Positions 43,610 to 52,650 of a stretch of 64,000 nt of DNA are shown one piece after another; positions within the stretch are counted from its first letter, which is position 1; each line of letters starts with the position of its first letter. This DNA comes from Burkholderiales bacterium. GTDB taxonomy: Bacteria; Pseudomonadota; Gammaproteobacteria; Burkholderiales; Burkholderiaceae_C. The notes under the pieces were generated by a model. The model was not told the DNA's origin, made no database searches, and was given only the letters and a program-made list of their open reading frames with translations. Made by a program: the position numbers and the translations under genes. The stretch spans positions 62,001-126,000 of the forward strand of contig JAGWTU010000002.1 in NCBI GenBank assembly GCA_028868825.1, read 5' to 3'.

Positions 43610-43785
43610 GCTTGCGCCGCCAAGCCCACCGAATGGCCCACCGATCCGTCCGGCGCCTGCCGGCTCTCGAGGAAGGCGATGCCGGCATCGATCGCCAATT
43701 GCGTCTTCAGGTGCAACGCCGGACTCAGGTCATCGGGTTCGGCGCGGGCCAGGCCGGCCGCACACAGCGAGTCGACTTGGGTCAA
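43564..43785 (-). CDS. Possible 73-residue ORF, doubtful
   Basis: A minus-strand reading from a TTG at 43785 gives 73 residues, with LHLKTQLAIDAGIAFLESRQ followed by APDGSVGHS. The 'FLESRQ.PDGS' string resembles one repeat of the prenyltransferase/squalene-cyclase alpha-toroid. Its 3' end overlaps the GNAT gene by 46 bases on the opposite strand. No good ribosome-binding site is visible. It may be a fragment of a lost gene or a chance reading. Otherwise the stretch 43610-43839 holds nothing I can identify. Confidence 0.25.
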   Translation of the reverse strand: MTQVDSLCAAGLARAEPDDLSPALHLKTQLAIDAGIAFLESRQAPDGSVGHSVGLAAQAQPRSMRKRSPGAPP

Positions 43786-43839
43786 ACCAATTCGAAACGG
43801 CAGTCGAACGGCGGCCCCGCCGACGCGGCGCCGGCGGGA

Positions 43840-44184
43840 TCATTTCGTCGTCGCGGGCGGCGCGGCCTCGCCCGGCGGCGTTTCGGGGACGTAGACGATG
43901 TCGCCATTGGCCAGCCGGTAGGCCGTGCCCAGGCGCCGGCCCTTGCCGCCCAGGTTCTCGTCGGTGCTGCGGTAGCGTTCCAGCGGCGTCGCGTTGTCGG
44001 GCACCTTTTCGGCCTGCGTATGCTGCAGGGCCTGCGCGGCCACCTCGGGCGACTTGTGCGCGATCTGCGCCATCACGGCAATGCCGAAACCCAATGCGAA
44101 CACGACCCCCAGATCGAAGAGGTTGGCCATGCCGTCCAGCGGATCGTCGCTGGACATCGAACTCAGCCGCAATTTGCGCATCAT
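43840..44184 (-). CDS. DUF2149 family membrane protein (HmuV-like)
   Basis: This 114-residue protein has the DUF2149 layout: a short cytosolic N-terminus (LSSMSSDDPLDGMANLFDLG), one transmembrane helix (GVVFALGFGIAVMAQI), and a periplasmic tail with GRRLGTAYRLANGDIVYVPE. The arrangement resembles ExbD/TolR. DUF2149 genes are found next to TolQ-like and CobN-like genes, including hmuV of Bacteroidetes haem loci. Here it is the last gene of that unit, sharing a base with the TolQ-like stop. It probably forms a proton-driven complex with the TolQ-like protein. Confidence 0.8.
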   Translation of the reverse strand: MMRKLRLSSMSSDDPLDGMANLFDLGVVFALGFGIAVMAQIAHKSPEVAAQALQHTQAEKVPDNATPLERYRSTDENLGGKGRRLGTAYRLANGDIVYVPETPPGEAAPPATTK

Positions 44185-44762
44185 CACTCCAGGCGGGAAA
44201 AGACGAATTCGATGTCGGCCAGATCGCCGCGGTACCAGTGGCGCCGAACGAGATGCACGGCAAAGCAGCTGCCGCCGATGAACAATCCGACGACGGTCGC
44301 GTTGAAGGCCACGACGAGTTGCGTCGACAGTGCCGAGAGGTCCCATTTGGTCAGCGCCAGCAGCGTCGGCCCGAGCGGTATCAGGGTGCCCGCGAGGCCG
44401 AGGATCGGCCCCAGGCGCACGCCCAGCATCAGGCGGTCGAGCAGGCGCTCGACCTCGAGCTGCAGTTCGTCGAGCAGACGCTCGCGGGCCGCGGGCGCCT
44501 CGGCGGCGAGGCGGAACGCGCGCGCGCGCAGGCCCTGCAGTGCCGGCGCCTGGTCCGGCCGCAGGCGTCGCAGCGGATCGAGCTTGAGCTCGCGCAGCAG
44601 GCCGCGCCAGGCCGCCGCATGGCGGGCGCGCGACACGCCCTCGCCGATGAGCCCGCCGAGCATCAGCAGGCTGAATGCGGCGAAGCCGATGAGCAGCACG
44701 ATGTCGGGTATCAACATCGCGCCGGCGATGCCGTGCAGGGCTTGAACGACCAGATCTCTCAA
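44184..44762 (-). CDS. MotA/TolQ/ExbB proton channel family protein (HmuU-like)
   Basis: This roughly 192-residue inner-membrane protein has an N-terminal helix (PDIVLLIGFAAFSLLMLGGL), a long helical cytosolic region, and a TolQ-type helix pair (GPILGLAGTLIPLGPTLLAL, then LVVAFNATVVGLFIGGSCF) with the conserved Thr and Pro of the proton path. It would use the proton gradient to energise the periplasmic partner. The start is a TTG at 44762 overlapping the chelatase stop (TTGA), supported by a GGGAG site at 44769-44773 six bases upstream; an ATG at 44717 has no such site. It is the HmuU counterpart in the hmu-like set. Confidence 0.85.
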   Translation of the reverse strand: MRDLVVQALHGIAGAMLIPDIVLLIGFAAFSLLMLGGLIGEGVSRARHAAAWRGLLRELKLDPLRRLRPDQAPALQGLRARAFRLAAEAPAARERLLDELQLEVERLLDRLMLGVRLGPILGLAGTLIPLGPTLLALTKWDLSALSTQLVVAFNATVVGLFIGGSCFAVHLVRRHWYRGDLADIEFVFSRLE

Positions 44763-47700
44763 CGTGCGCTCCCGGCTTTCAAAGGTATGCCCAGCAGGCC
44801 CAGGGACAGCATCGCCAGGCCCACCAGCCAGCGCGCGACGTCGACGTTCCTGTCGGTCGGCGTCGGCCGGGCCTGCACCTGCGCCTGCGGCCGGGGTTCG
44901 GCGGCCGCGGGCTGCGGCTCGATGCGCTTGCCGACGACGGCCTGGCCGGCATCGGCGCCGTCGCGGCTGCGGGCCATCGCCTGCATGAAGGCCGCGGCCG
45001 CGCCCGGCACCAGCTGCGCCACCTGCTGCTCGAGCTTGCGGTTGCCGCCGGCCGACAGGCCGGTCGACGCGCCATGCGCGATCGTCAGCTCGGCATACAG
45101 CGAAGCGAGTTCGCGCAGCGTGCGCGCGTCGGGCTTCCAATAGCCCTTGCGCGAGGCCTCGAGCATGGTGGCGGCGATTTCCTGCAGCGCCGCCGGGTTC
45201 TGCTTTTCGAACCAGGCGCGCAACCCGAGGCCGTTGCTGTCCTGGATCAGCACGCGGTGGATCTCGTCCCAGACCTTCGGGTCCACCGCCTGCTGGCGCG
45301 TCACGTTCCAGCCGAAGGTGTTCTCGACCAGCGCCGCCATCTGCCCGGCGCCGGCATAGTCGTGCGCCTTCATGCCCTGCAGCCATTCCTTGTTCAGCAG
45401 CTCGCTGCGCAGATTGCTCTCGAGCACCTCCTCGAAACGCCGCATGCGCGCGCCGTCGGGGTTGCGCACGTCGGCGATGTAGGCCGCCGGCTCCTTGCCC
45501 GTGAGTTCGCTCACGGCCATGCTGAGTCCGCCGAGGTACTCGTAGGCATGGTGGTTCGACAACTGGCTGGTCATGTTCGACGCCCACACGCGCACCAGCG
45601 TGTCGGTGCCCTGGATCGCCGACTTGTACAGCGCCGGTGCGGCCTCGCCCCAATGGGCGCCGCTGTAGACGTAGCTCATGTTGTCGACGTAGACCGAGGT
45701 GATCTCGCGCCTGGACTCCCAGGCCCCGCTGCGCGGCACCAGGTACAGGATGTTGGTGCCCGAGACATTGCCCGGCTTGGTGCCGAAGATGCGGGCCGTC
45801 GACAGCTCGGCCGCCTGCGCCGCCGGCAGGCCGCGGTGCCGCAGCGCGGCCTCCAGGCGCTGGCTGCCGATGCGCACGCCGTTGTCGGCCTCGGGCGCGG
45901 CGGCGGCCAGCTTGACGGCCTTGTCGATCAGCCTGACGCGCGACGGGAAGTTGTCCTTGTACTGGCCCCCCATGGCGATGAAGACGTCGACACGCGGATG
46001 CTTGAGCTCGGCGCGCGGAATCAGCTCGACGTCGACGGCCAGGCCGTTGGCGTCCCACACCGGGCGCACGCCCAGCAGGTACAGCACCTGGCCCTCGTTG
46101 ACGCCGTAGTCGCGCATCGTGTCCATGCCGTTGAGGTCGATGCCGACCTTCGTCGGATGGCGGGACTTCAGCAGATCGTCGATGAGCTGCCGGGCCACCT
46201 CGTAGGACGGACGTGTCGGGATCTCCTCGGGGTTGAGGCTGTAGAGGTTGCGGCCGCCGGGCACGCTGGACGGATTGCGCACCGGGTCCGGCCCCGGTCC
46301 CGCCGCGATGTAGCGGCCCTCGAGCGCATCGAGCAGGGCCACGATCTCGCGGTCGGCCTGGCGCAGGTGCGCCAGCAGCTCGCGCGCGTGGTCGGCGTCG
46401 GCGCGCAGCGCCGGCGGCGGTGCCGCCGTGCCGATGACGCTGTCGCGCACGAAGCGGCGCGCGCGCTCGTGCAGCCAGTCGGCGCGCGCCGCGCCGGCGA
46501 GCCCGGCCGGCGGCGGCTCGGCCAGCGCGAGGCGCTCGATGAAGGTCTGCCGCAGCGACGCGACGAGCGGATCGAGCAGGCGCGCATCGTCGGGCACCTG
46601 GCCGAGCACGTGCAGGGTCTTCGGCGTCGCCTCCTCGGCCTGGCGATCCAGCCACTCGCCGACGGCCTCGACGGCGGCGTCGCTCAGCGGCGCGTCGCCG
46701 GCCGGCGTGCCGGGGATGCGCGCGGCACGCGCGGCCGCGCCGATGCGCTTGCGGAACTCCTGCTTGAGCACGCCCGCCTCGAGGGTCGCGAACTTCTGCA
46801 CATCCTCCTGCAGATGGCGCAGCTCGGGCGACAGCGGGGAGCGCTCGCCCAGCGGCGGCAGGTGGTCGACGAGCAGGGCGGCGGCGCGGCGGCGGGCGAG
46901 CGTCGATTCGCCGATGTTGTCCATGATCCAGGGGTAGATCACCGGCATGTGGCCGATCAGCAGGTCGGTCCAGTCCTGCGCACCCAGGCCGGTGCCCTTG
47001 CCCGGCAGCATCTCGAGCGAGCCGTGCGTGCCCCACAGCACCAGCGCCTGCGGCTTGTAGTCCTCCTGCAGCCACCAGTGGAACGCGAGGTAGTTGTGCG
47101 GCGGCGGGATGTCCTTGGCGTGCAGCACCTGCTCGTCCTCGACCTGCCCGCGCAGCGGCTGCGGCATCAGGATGACGTTGCCCAGGCGCACCGAGGGCAG
47201 CACGATCTGTTCGACGCCGTGGCGCTTGACGACCATGTAGCGTCCCGGCGGCGGCCCGAACCGCGCCTCGACGGCGGCGCGTTGCGCCGCGTCGAGCTTG
47301 CTGCGATACCAGGCCAGGTATTCGGGCAGCGGGATCAGGACCGTGCCCGGCGCGTCGGCCAGGCGTTCGAGGTCGCCCTGCGCCCAGGGGCCGTAATTGC
47401 GGCCGCGCGCCTTCATCCAGTCGATCAGTTCGTGGGCCGTCTGCGGCAGCGGATCGACCCGATAGCCGCGCTGCTTCAAGCGCGGCAGGAAACGCAGCAG
47501 GCTCTCGGGCCCGTCGAGGAAGGCGCCGGTGGGGCTGCCGCGCATCAGGTCGTCGGCGCCGAGCGCGTTGTTGTAGTAGACGATGGCGACGCGCTTGTCG
47601 GCATTGGCCGTGCGCCGCAGGTCGACCCAGGCGCGCGCGCGCGCGGCGAAATGCTGCACGCGCTCGGGTATCGGCTCGTGCAGGCGGAAGCCGGCGGCAT

Positions 47701-48685
47701 TCAACTGCAGCCCGCCGACGACGATCGGCTCGATCGTGCCGAGCATCTCCTGCAGGCTCATGAACAGGCCGCGGTCGTGCGCGTTCAGGCCTTCGGGGTT
47801 GGCGCGCCACTCGGCGATGGTCGCGCCCAGCATCGAGATCGGGCGCAGATAGGGCACGCCCAGCTCGGCCAGGATCGCGGCGTGGGCGTCGGACCACAGC
47901 CGCCCATGGCGATCCTCGATGACGAGGTCGGGGTGCAGCTCGCGCACCAGCCGCTCCATGCTCGTCGAATACTCCGAGAAGATCGTGGCGACGTTGAAGC
48001 CCTGGGCCGTCAGCGCGGCGACGAGGGCGTCGGTGACCTGGGTGTCGTGCGTGACCCAGAAGGCCTGCTGGATCAGCAGCGCCGCCACCGGGGCGCCGGC
48101 GCGCCAGCCGGCGCGGGTGCGGAATTCGGCCAGCGTGTCGATCGCCTGGTCGTGACCCGGCAGGTAGTAGCCGCTCTCGGGCATCGGCAGCGGCGGCTCG
48201 ACGCTGCCCTTGCCGCCGAAGTAATGCACCGCGATGTACTGGTACAGGCGGCGCATGTTGACGTTGCCGTTGGGCACCCAGTAGGCCGCGATGCGCTCGT
48301 CGGTCTCGAGGATGCCGGCGCGCTGCAGCGAGGCATGCGCGCCGCGGCGGTCGAGCGCGACGACGCGCGGCTTGCCGGTGGCGCCGCGCGCCGCGCGCAG
48401 CCGCTCGGTCAGCACCGCGGCATCGGGCGCGGCGATGTTGAGCACCAGCACCAGGTCCTGCTGGCGCAACTGCTCCACGCTCGGCAGCCGATCGGTGTCC
48501 ATGAAGATCGACGGCATGCCGGCCGCGCGCGCCGCCTCGCTCAAGGCCGGCATGGCCCGGTCCCAGACGCCGACGAAGGCCAGATGCGGTGCGGCGGCGG
48601 CAGCCGCATGGGCCGGTGCGGCGGCCCACAGCAGCAGCCAGGCCAGCAGGGCCGGCAGGCTGAGGCGCAGGACCCGCGCCAGCAT
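44759..48685 (-). CDS. Exported CobN-like chelatase, HmuS-like
   Basis: This 1308-residue protein has the CobN/magnesium-chelatase-H fold along its whole length, for example YLAWYRSKLDAAQRAAVEAR, ALVLWGTHGSLEMLPGKGTG, NLYSLNPEEIPTRPSYEVAR and WASNMTSQLSNHHAYEYLGG. Unlike cytosolic cobaltochelatase it starts with a signal peptide (MLARVLRLSLPALLAWLLLW, cleavage near AHA-AAA). It ends with a transmembrane helix (VARWLVGLAMLSLGLLGIPL). It should therefore face the periplasm. No CobS/CobT or ChlI/ChlD partner is adjacent. A TonB receptor precedes it (one-base overlap) and TolQ/DUF2149 genes follow. Haem dechelation, as for Bacteroides HmuS, is inferred; cobalt or another tetrapyrrole is possible. 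Confidence 0.85.
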   Translation of the reverse strand: MLARVLRLSLPALLAWLLLWAAAPAHAAAAAAPHLAFVGVWDRAMPALSEAARAAGMPSIFMDTDRLPSVEQLRQQDLVLVLNIAAPDAAVLTERLRAARGATGKPRVVALDRRGAHASLQRAGILETDERIAAYWVPNGNVNMRRLYQYIAVHYFGGKGSVEPPLPMPESGYYLPGHDQAIDTLAEFRTRAGWRAGAPVAALLIQQAFWVTHDTQVTDALVAALTAQGFNVATIFSEYSTSMERLVRELHPDLVIEDRHGRLWSDAHAAILAELGVPYLRPISMLGATIAEWRANPEGLNAHDRGLFMSLQEMLGTIEPIVVGGLQLNAAGFRLHEPIPERVQHFAARARAWVDLRRTANADKRVAIVYYNNALGADDLMRGSPTGAFLDGPESLLRFLPRLKQRGYRVDPLPQTAHELIDWMKARGRNYGPWAQGDLERLADAPGTVLIPLPEYLAWYRSKLDAAQRAAVEARFGPPPGRYMVVKRHGVEQIVLPSVRLGNVILMPQPLRGQVEDEQVLHAKDIPPPHNYLAFHWWLQEDYKPQALVLWGTHGSLEMLPGKGTGLGAQDWTDLLIGHMPVIYPWIMDNIGESTLARRRAAALLVDHLPPLGERSPLSPELRHLQEDVQKFATLEAGVLKQEFRKRIGAAARAARIPGTPAGDAPLSDAAVEAVGEWLDRQAEEATPKTLHVLGQVPDDARLLDPLVASLRQTFIERLALAEPPPAGLAGAARADWLHERARRFVRDSVIGTAAPPPALRADADHARELLAHLRQADREIVALLDALEGRYIAAGPGPDPVRNPSSVPGGRNLYSLNPEEIPTRPSYEVARQLIDDLLKSRHPTKVGIDLNGMDTMRDYGVNEGQVLYLLGVRPVWDANGLAVDVELIPRAELKHPRVDVFIAMGGQYKDNFPSRVRLIDKAVKLAAAAPEADNGVRIGSQRLEAALRHRGLPAAQAAELSTARIFGTKPGNVSGTNILYLVPRSGAWESRREITSVYVDNMSYVYSGAHWGEAAPALYKSAIQGTDTLVRVWASNMTSQLSNHHAYEYLGGLSMAVSELTGKEPAAYIADVRNPDGARMRRFEEVLESNLRSELLNKEWLQGMKAHDYAGAGQMAALVENTFGWNVTRQQAVDPKVWDEIHRVLIQDSNGLGLRAWFEKQNPAALQEIAATMLEASRKGYWKPDARTLRELASLYAELTIAHGASTGLSAGGNRKLEQQVAQLVPGAAAAFMQAMARSRDGADAGQAVVGKRIEPQPAAAEPRPQAQVQARPTPTDRNVDVARWLVGLAMLSLGLLGIPLKAGSAR

Positions 48686-50922
48686 CAGAAGCCCAGCGTC
48701 GCGCTCAGCACGGCGCCGAAGCCGGGGGCGAGCAACTGCTGCTGCGCATAGGCCTCGCGGTAGCGGACGTCGAGGACGTTGTTCAGCGCCAGGCTCAGGT
48801 CCACCGGCGTGCTGCCGGCGTGCAGGCGCAGGCCGCCGCGCAGGTTGAGGACGGCAAAGCCCGGGATCTGGTAGCCCGCACGGTACGGCGGGTTGGTCGT
48901 CGCGTTCGGCGAGCCCCGGGCGGGGTCGGTCGCGAAGCCCACGTCGGCCTGATCCTGCGGCGCGTGGTGGCGCAGGCGCTCGGCCCAGCGCAGCGCCGCC
49001 TCGGCCCACCAGGACGCGCCCGCACCCTGGGCGCGCAGCCCGACGCGGCCGTTGAACGGTGGCATGAAGCGCAGCGGCACATGCGCCGCCTGATCGACGC
49101 CATGGGTGTAGGTTGCGCTGGCGAACGCGCGCAGGCCGGCGCCCAGCATCACGCCGGCGTCGAGTTCGGCGCCGTCGACTTCGCCGCGGCCGCTGTTGAC
49201 GCCGCGCTGCGCGGTGACGACGCCGACGCCCGGGATGTCGATCGTGCCCTGGGCGACCGAGGTGATGAGGTCCTTCAGGTTCATCCGGTACAGCGTCGCC
49301 GAGGCCCAGCCGGCCGGCGCCGACCAGCGCGCCGAGACCTCGTAGCTCAGGCTGTGCTCGGGGCCCAGACCCGGGCTGGGCACGCTGGCGATGCCGGTGG
49401 CGAAGACCGGCACGCTGGTGCTCAACATGTCCGAATAGGTCGGCGCGCGGAAGCCGCTGGCGACGTTGCCGGCCAACGACCAGGCCGGCGTGATGCGGTA
49501 CAGCAGGCCCAGGCTGTAGGTCGGCGCGTGCCAGCTGCGGTTCAGGCGCAGGTCGGCGACCGTGAACGGGGCCAGCGCGTCGACGGCCACCGGATGCGAA
49601 TTCAGCGTCACCTGCTCGAAGCGCGCGCCGGCATCGAGCGAAAGATCGCGCGTCAGCGCCCATTGCGCGAGCGCGAAGGCGTCGAGCACGTCGTAGGTCC
49701 CGTCGGGCACCTGGCCGTTGGGCGTCACCGTGACGACGGCGCCCGTGGCCTTGTTGGTCGTGGCGAGCAGCTTCGACGACGCCAGGTTCTCGAAGCGGGC
49801 ATCGGCGCCCAGGGTCAGCAGCGCCGCGCCGAGACGGGCCGTGTTCTGCAGCCCCAGTCCAGCGATGTGCTGTGAGGTGAGCGCCGTCGTCACGCTGACG
49901 CTCGTCGCCGCCTCGTTGGTCGTCAGGCGCGACGCATCGTATTGCTGGGCGTAGACGTAGCTCTGGAGATGCTCGCTGTAGCGGCCCAGGTCGCTCCGCT
50001 CGTAGCCGAGCTTGGCGATCCAGCGCCGCTCGTAGGGGCCGAAGATGCGCGGCACGCCGCTCGGGTTCAGCTTCGATTGCGAGTAGGTCTGGACGTCGGT
50101 GCGCGAGTCGGCGACGAGCGATGCGCTCAGCGTCTGCCGCGGGTCGATGTGCCAGGCCGCGCCGGCGTGGCCGCCGAGGTTGTCGAAGCCGGCGTTGGCA
50201 ATCGTGCCGACACCCGGCGCGTGGTATTTGCCCAGGTGCTGACCCGACAAGCCGAACGTGCCGGCCGCCGTGTCGCCGGTCAACGTCAGGTCGGTCCAGC
50301 CCGTGGTTTCACCGTCGACGCTGGCCAGGCGCGCACCGGCGTCGCCCGACAGGCCCTGGCGGGCCGAGAACGGATTCGACTGCTTGCCGATGACGTTGAC
50401 GACGCCGCCGATGGCATCGCTGCCGAACTGCACCGCACCCGGGCCGCGCAGCACTTCGATGCGGGCGACGCTGGCGATCGGGAACTGGTTGAAGAAGCCG
50501 TTGGGGCCGCTGAACTCGGCGCCGTTGTTGATGCGGATGCCGTCCCAGAGATAGACGACGCGGTTGCCGATCTGGCCACGGATGATCGGCGAGCCCTGGA
50601 CGTTGTTGTACGACGACCAGACGCCGGGAACCTCGGCCAGCATCAGGTTGGGGGTACGGGCCTGCTCGTGCGCGATCTGCTCGCCGCCCACCAGCGACAC
50701 CGCCTGGGGGATGTCGGCCAGCGACTGCGGCGTGCGGGTCGCCGTGATGACGATCGGCGATGCAGCGGGTGGCGCAGCGTCTGCGCCCCAGGCGGGGCCT
50801 ACGGCAACGCCCGTCATGCCGGCCAGCGTCGATACGCCCCGGGTGAACCAGTTCCTGGACCACGCGGCCCACACTCGCTGGCGTCGGAACCGAGGCCGGT
50901 CGATGCCTGTACGCAACTCCAT
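48685..50922 (-). CDS. TonB-dependent outer-membrane receptor (HmuR/haem-receptor-like)
   Basis: This 745-residue receptor has a 46-residue signal region ending in PAWGADA, a TonB box and start of the plug near PIVITATRTPQSLADIPQAV, and a plug domain with RVVYLWDGIRINNGAEFSGP and RIEVLRGPGAVQFGSDAIGG. A 22-strand barrel follows, ending GFGAVLSATLGF. The barrel has a FRAP box at 491-494 (SGFRAPTYSDML), characteristic of haem receptors; the following NPNL box is degenerate (PSPGLGPEHS) and no His lies between them. The ATG at 50922 has a GAGGAGG site. It is the first gene of the four-gene hmu-like operon. Confidence 0.88.
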   Translation of the reverse strand: MELRTGIDRPRFRRQRVWAAWSRNWFTRGVSTLAGMTGVAVGPAWGADAAPPAASPIVITATRTPQSLADIPQAVSLVGGEQIAHEQARTPNLMLAEVPGVWSSYNNVQGSPIIRGQIGNRVVYLWDGIRINNGAEFSGPNGFFNQFPIASVARIEVLRGPGAVQFGSDAIGGVVNVIGKQSNPFSARQGLSGDAGARLASVDGETTGWTDLTLTGDTAAGTFGLSGQHLGKYHAPGVGTIANAGFDNLGGHAGAAWHIDPRQTLSASLVADSRTDVQTYSQSKLNPSGVPRIFGPYERRWIAKLGYERSDLGRYSEHLQSYVYAQQYDASRLTTNEAATSVSVTTALTSQHIAGLGLQNTARLGAALLTLGADARFENLASSKLLATTNKATGAVVTVTPNGQVPDGTYDVLDAFALAQWALTRDLSLDAGARFEQVTLNSHPVAVDALAPFTVADLRLNRSWHAPTYSLGLLYRITPAWSLAGNVASGFRAPTYSDMLSTSVPVFATGIASVPSPGLGPEHSLSYEVSARWSAPAGWASATLYRMNLKDLITSVAQGTIDIPGVGVVTAQRGVNSGRGEVDGAELDAGVMLGAGLRAFASATYTHGVDQAAHVPLRFMPPFNGRVGLRAQGAGASWWAEAALRWAERLRHHAPQDQADVGFATDPARGSPNATTNPPYRAGYQIPGFAVLNLRGGLRLHAGSTPVDLSLALNNVLDVRYREAYAQQQLLAPGFGAVLSATLGF

Positions 50923-50947
50923 TCGATACCCTCCTCGGTCGCATTAC

Positions 50948-50966
50948 GAGTCCCGTCAACGGACTC
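50948..50966 (-). repeat. Inverted repeat upstream of the TonB receptor gene
   Basis: GAGTCC (50948-50953) and GGACTC (50961-50966) are perfect 6-base arms separated by CGTCAAC, 26 bases upstream of the receptor start codon. The position suits a repressor operator or a leader hairpin. Confidence 0.35.
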
Positions 50967-51089
50967 TCCGCTTGTTGCCGACCAAGTCTAAAGGCTAGAG
51001 ATTGCGGCACATCGACAGATGCATCACCCCCCCCAATACCGGGGAATGAATATTTCACGCGGCCCGAAGCAAGGGGGGTCGTCGGGCCC

Positions 51090-51195
51090 AGGTACCGCGA
51101 GGCGCCGGGCAAGCTGGCGCTCTTGGCTCTCTTGGTCGGTCTGCCCTGGGTCGACATCACGACCGACTTCGCCAAGCAATTCACAGCTATTGGCC
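51090..51195 (+). pseudogene. Relic of a GNAT acetyltransferase gene
   Basis: The plus-strand frame through 51090-51195 reads KLALLALLVGLPWVDITTDF. This matches the GLPWVEITTDVDN motif of the intact GNAT at 43049-43609 (nine of ten residues over GLPWV-ITTD, with close nucleotide identity). The rest of the domain is missing on both sides. It is most simply a decayed fragment, from the same family if not from that gene. Confidence 0.5.
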
Positions 51196-51287
51196 GTGAG
51201 CTGGCATTTCGTACTGGTATCCATAAGAATCGGATGGCAAACCATCCAAGAGGGAACCAGGAACCACGCAGTGGAAGGTCGCACCCG

Positions 51288-52643
51288 ATGACATCCGGGC
51301 ACCGGCAGTCGCCTGGCGTTCGCCCGGCCGCCACGGGGCCGTGGCCGGGCCTGGCGCCGCAAGCATCGGCGCGCCTGGCATGGATCGCCGCGCAGGCGCC
51401 GATCCTGTTCACGCTGCTCGTCCTCGTGCTGTTGGGCTGGGCGGCGGTGACCATCGCCTCCGACCTCGTGACGGTGGCGCACATCGAGGACCGGCAACTG
51501 CCCAAGCTCGAACTGATCCAGGAGGCGAAATACGCCGACCTCGTCGCCAGCGTCGCGCTAGGCCAGGCCGTGATGGCACAGGACCGGGCCCAGGCCCGGG
51601 ACTCGGTGGATCGCTACGCGGAGTTCGATCTGCGCGCGCAGCGGGCGCTCAGCCGCATCGAGGCGACCACGCGGGCCGAGGCCAACAAGGCCCGCGTCCG
51701 ATCGGTGCTGCAGGCGCACGACGCGCTGCTGGCCGCTCGGGGCCGCGTGCTCATGACGCTGCAGGACCCGTCCGGCGCCCCGCTGCAGGACGCGCAGACG
51801 AAGGCCCTCGATACGACCCTGAACGCCTACCTCGCCCGCCTGCAGGTGCTCTACGACGCCGAATCCAGGAACGTGGGCAAGGGCATCGCCGATGCGCTGG
51901 TCAAGACGATGCGTGCGCGCGGCCTCGTCGCGCTGGCCGGCGTGCTGGCGCTGCTGGCGGTGCTGCAGCAGCTGCGGGTCCGCTTTCGCGCCGCCCGGGA
52001 ATCGGTCGCGCGCAAGGACCGCGAGATCGAGGTCCTGCAGCGGCAGCGCGACGGCCTCGTGCGCGAGGTTCATCACCGCATCAAGAACCACTTGCAGGGC
52101 CTGCTGACGCTGATCGAAGGCGGCGCCGCCGGCGATCCGGCCGCGGCCGCTCCGCTGCAGACGCTCGAAGGCCATGTGCTGGCGCTGATCAACGTGCATG
52201 GCCTGCAGGCCGGGTCCGGGCCCGCCGGCGGCGGCGCGATCTCGCTGCGCGAACTCGTGGCCAACCAGCTGCCGCTGATCGAGGCCAGCTTCCCGTCGAC
52301 CACCGTGAAGCTCGATGCGGCCGCCGACACGCAGGCCCTGCTCGACAGCGACCAGGCGGTGCCGGTGGCGCTGGCGGTCACCGAGCTCATCGTCAACGGC
52401 CTCAAGCATGGCGTGGGCGCGCAGGTCGCGGTGGCGATCTCTAGCGGCGAGGGCCTGGCGGCGATCGCCATCACCAACCGCGTCGCGGCGCCGCCGGACT
52501 TCGACTGGGAACGACGCGTCGGTCTGGGCACGGGATTGCAGCTCCTCGCCTCGCTGCTGCTGGGCATCGGCCGCATCGACCAGGGCCCGAACCCGCCCGG
52601 CGAGCTGACGATGACGATCCATCTCGAGACGGCCCGCGCCTAG
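51288..52643 (+). CDS. HisKA_2 (HWE-like) sensor histidine kinase
   Basis: This 451-residue inner-membrane sensor has two transmembrane helices (APILFTLLVLVLLGWAAVTI and GLVALAGVLALLAVLQQLRV) enclosing a helical, four-helix-bundle-like periplasmic domain of about 140 residues. A coiled coil leads to the HisKA_2 dimerisation domain, with the phospho-acceptor His in REVHHRIKNHLQGLLTLIEG. The ATPase has the N-box AVTELIVNGLKHGV and a G-box-like GLGTGLQLLASLL. HisKA_2 kinases often pair with ANTAR regulators; one follows 7 bases downstream. The ATG at 51288 is preceded by GGAAGG. The signal is unknown; the divergent receptor operon is a candidate target. Confidence 0.9.
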   Translation: MTSGHRQSPGVRPAATGPWPGLAPQASARLAWIAAQAPILFTLLVLVLLGWAAVTIASDLVTVAHIEDRQLPKLELIQEAKYADLVASVALGQAVMAQDRAQARDSVDRYAEFDLRAQRALSRIEATTRAEANKARVRSVLQAHDALLAARGRVLMTLQDPSGAPLQDAQTKALDTTLNAYLARLQVLYDAESRNVGKGIADALVKTMRARGLVALAGVLALLAVLQQLRVRFRAARESVARKDREIEVLQRQRDGLVREVHHRIKNHLQGLLTLIEGGAAGDPAAAAPLQTLEGHVLALINVHGLQAGSGPAGGGAISLRELVANQLPLIEASFPSTTVKLDAAADTQALLDSDQAVPVALAVTELIVNGLKHGVGAQVAVAISSGEGLAAIAITNRVAAPPDFDWERRVGLGTGLQLLASLLLGIGRIDQGPNPPGELTMTIHLETARA

Positions 52644-52650
52644 CCCGACC

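Larger units (their letters stand above)
50923..51287. other. Divergent intergenic region, receptor operon/kinase
   Basis: This 365-base region separates the TonB receptor operon (minus) from the HisKA_2 kinase (plus). It contains the receptor ribosome-binding site, a GAGTCC/GGACTC inverted repeat, a homopolymeric run of eight C (51028-51035), a GNAT gene relic at 51090-51195, and a GGATGG/CCATCC hairpin at 51232-51247. No Fur box was recognised by eye. Confidence 0.6.

Noticed and set aside
44759..48685. Cobalamin-pathway cobaltochelatase CobN
   Set aside because: Signal peptide, C-terminal membrane helix, TonB/TolQ/DUF2149 neighbours and no cob genes nearby argue for a periplasmic HmuS-like role.
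45074..48751. Very long plus-strand open frame (1225 codons) opposite the CobN-like gene
   Set aside because: It is composed of Arg/Ala/Val/His-rich translation without motifs, and is an antisense artefact of high third-position G+C in the real minus-strand gene.
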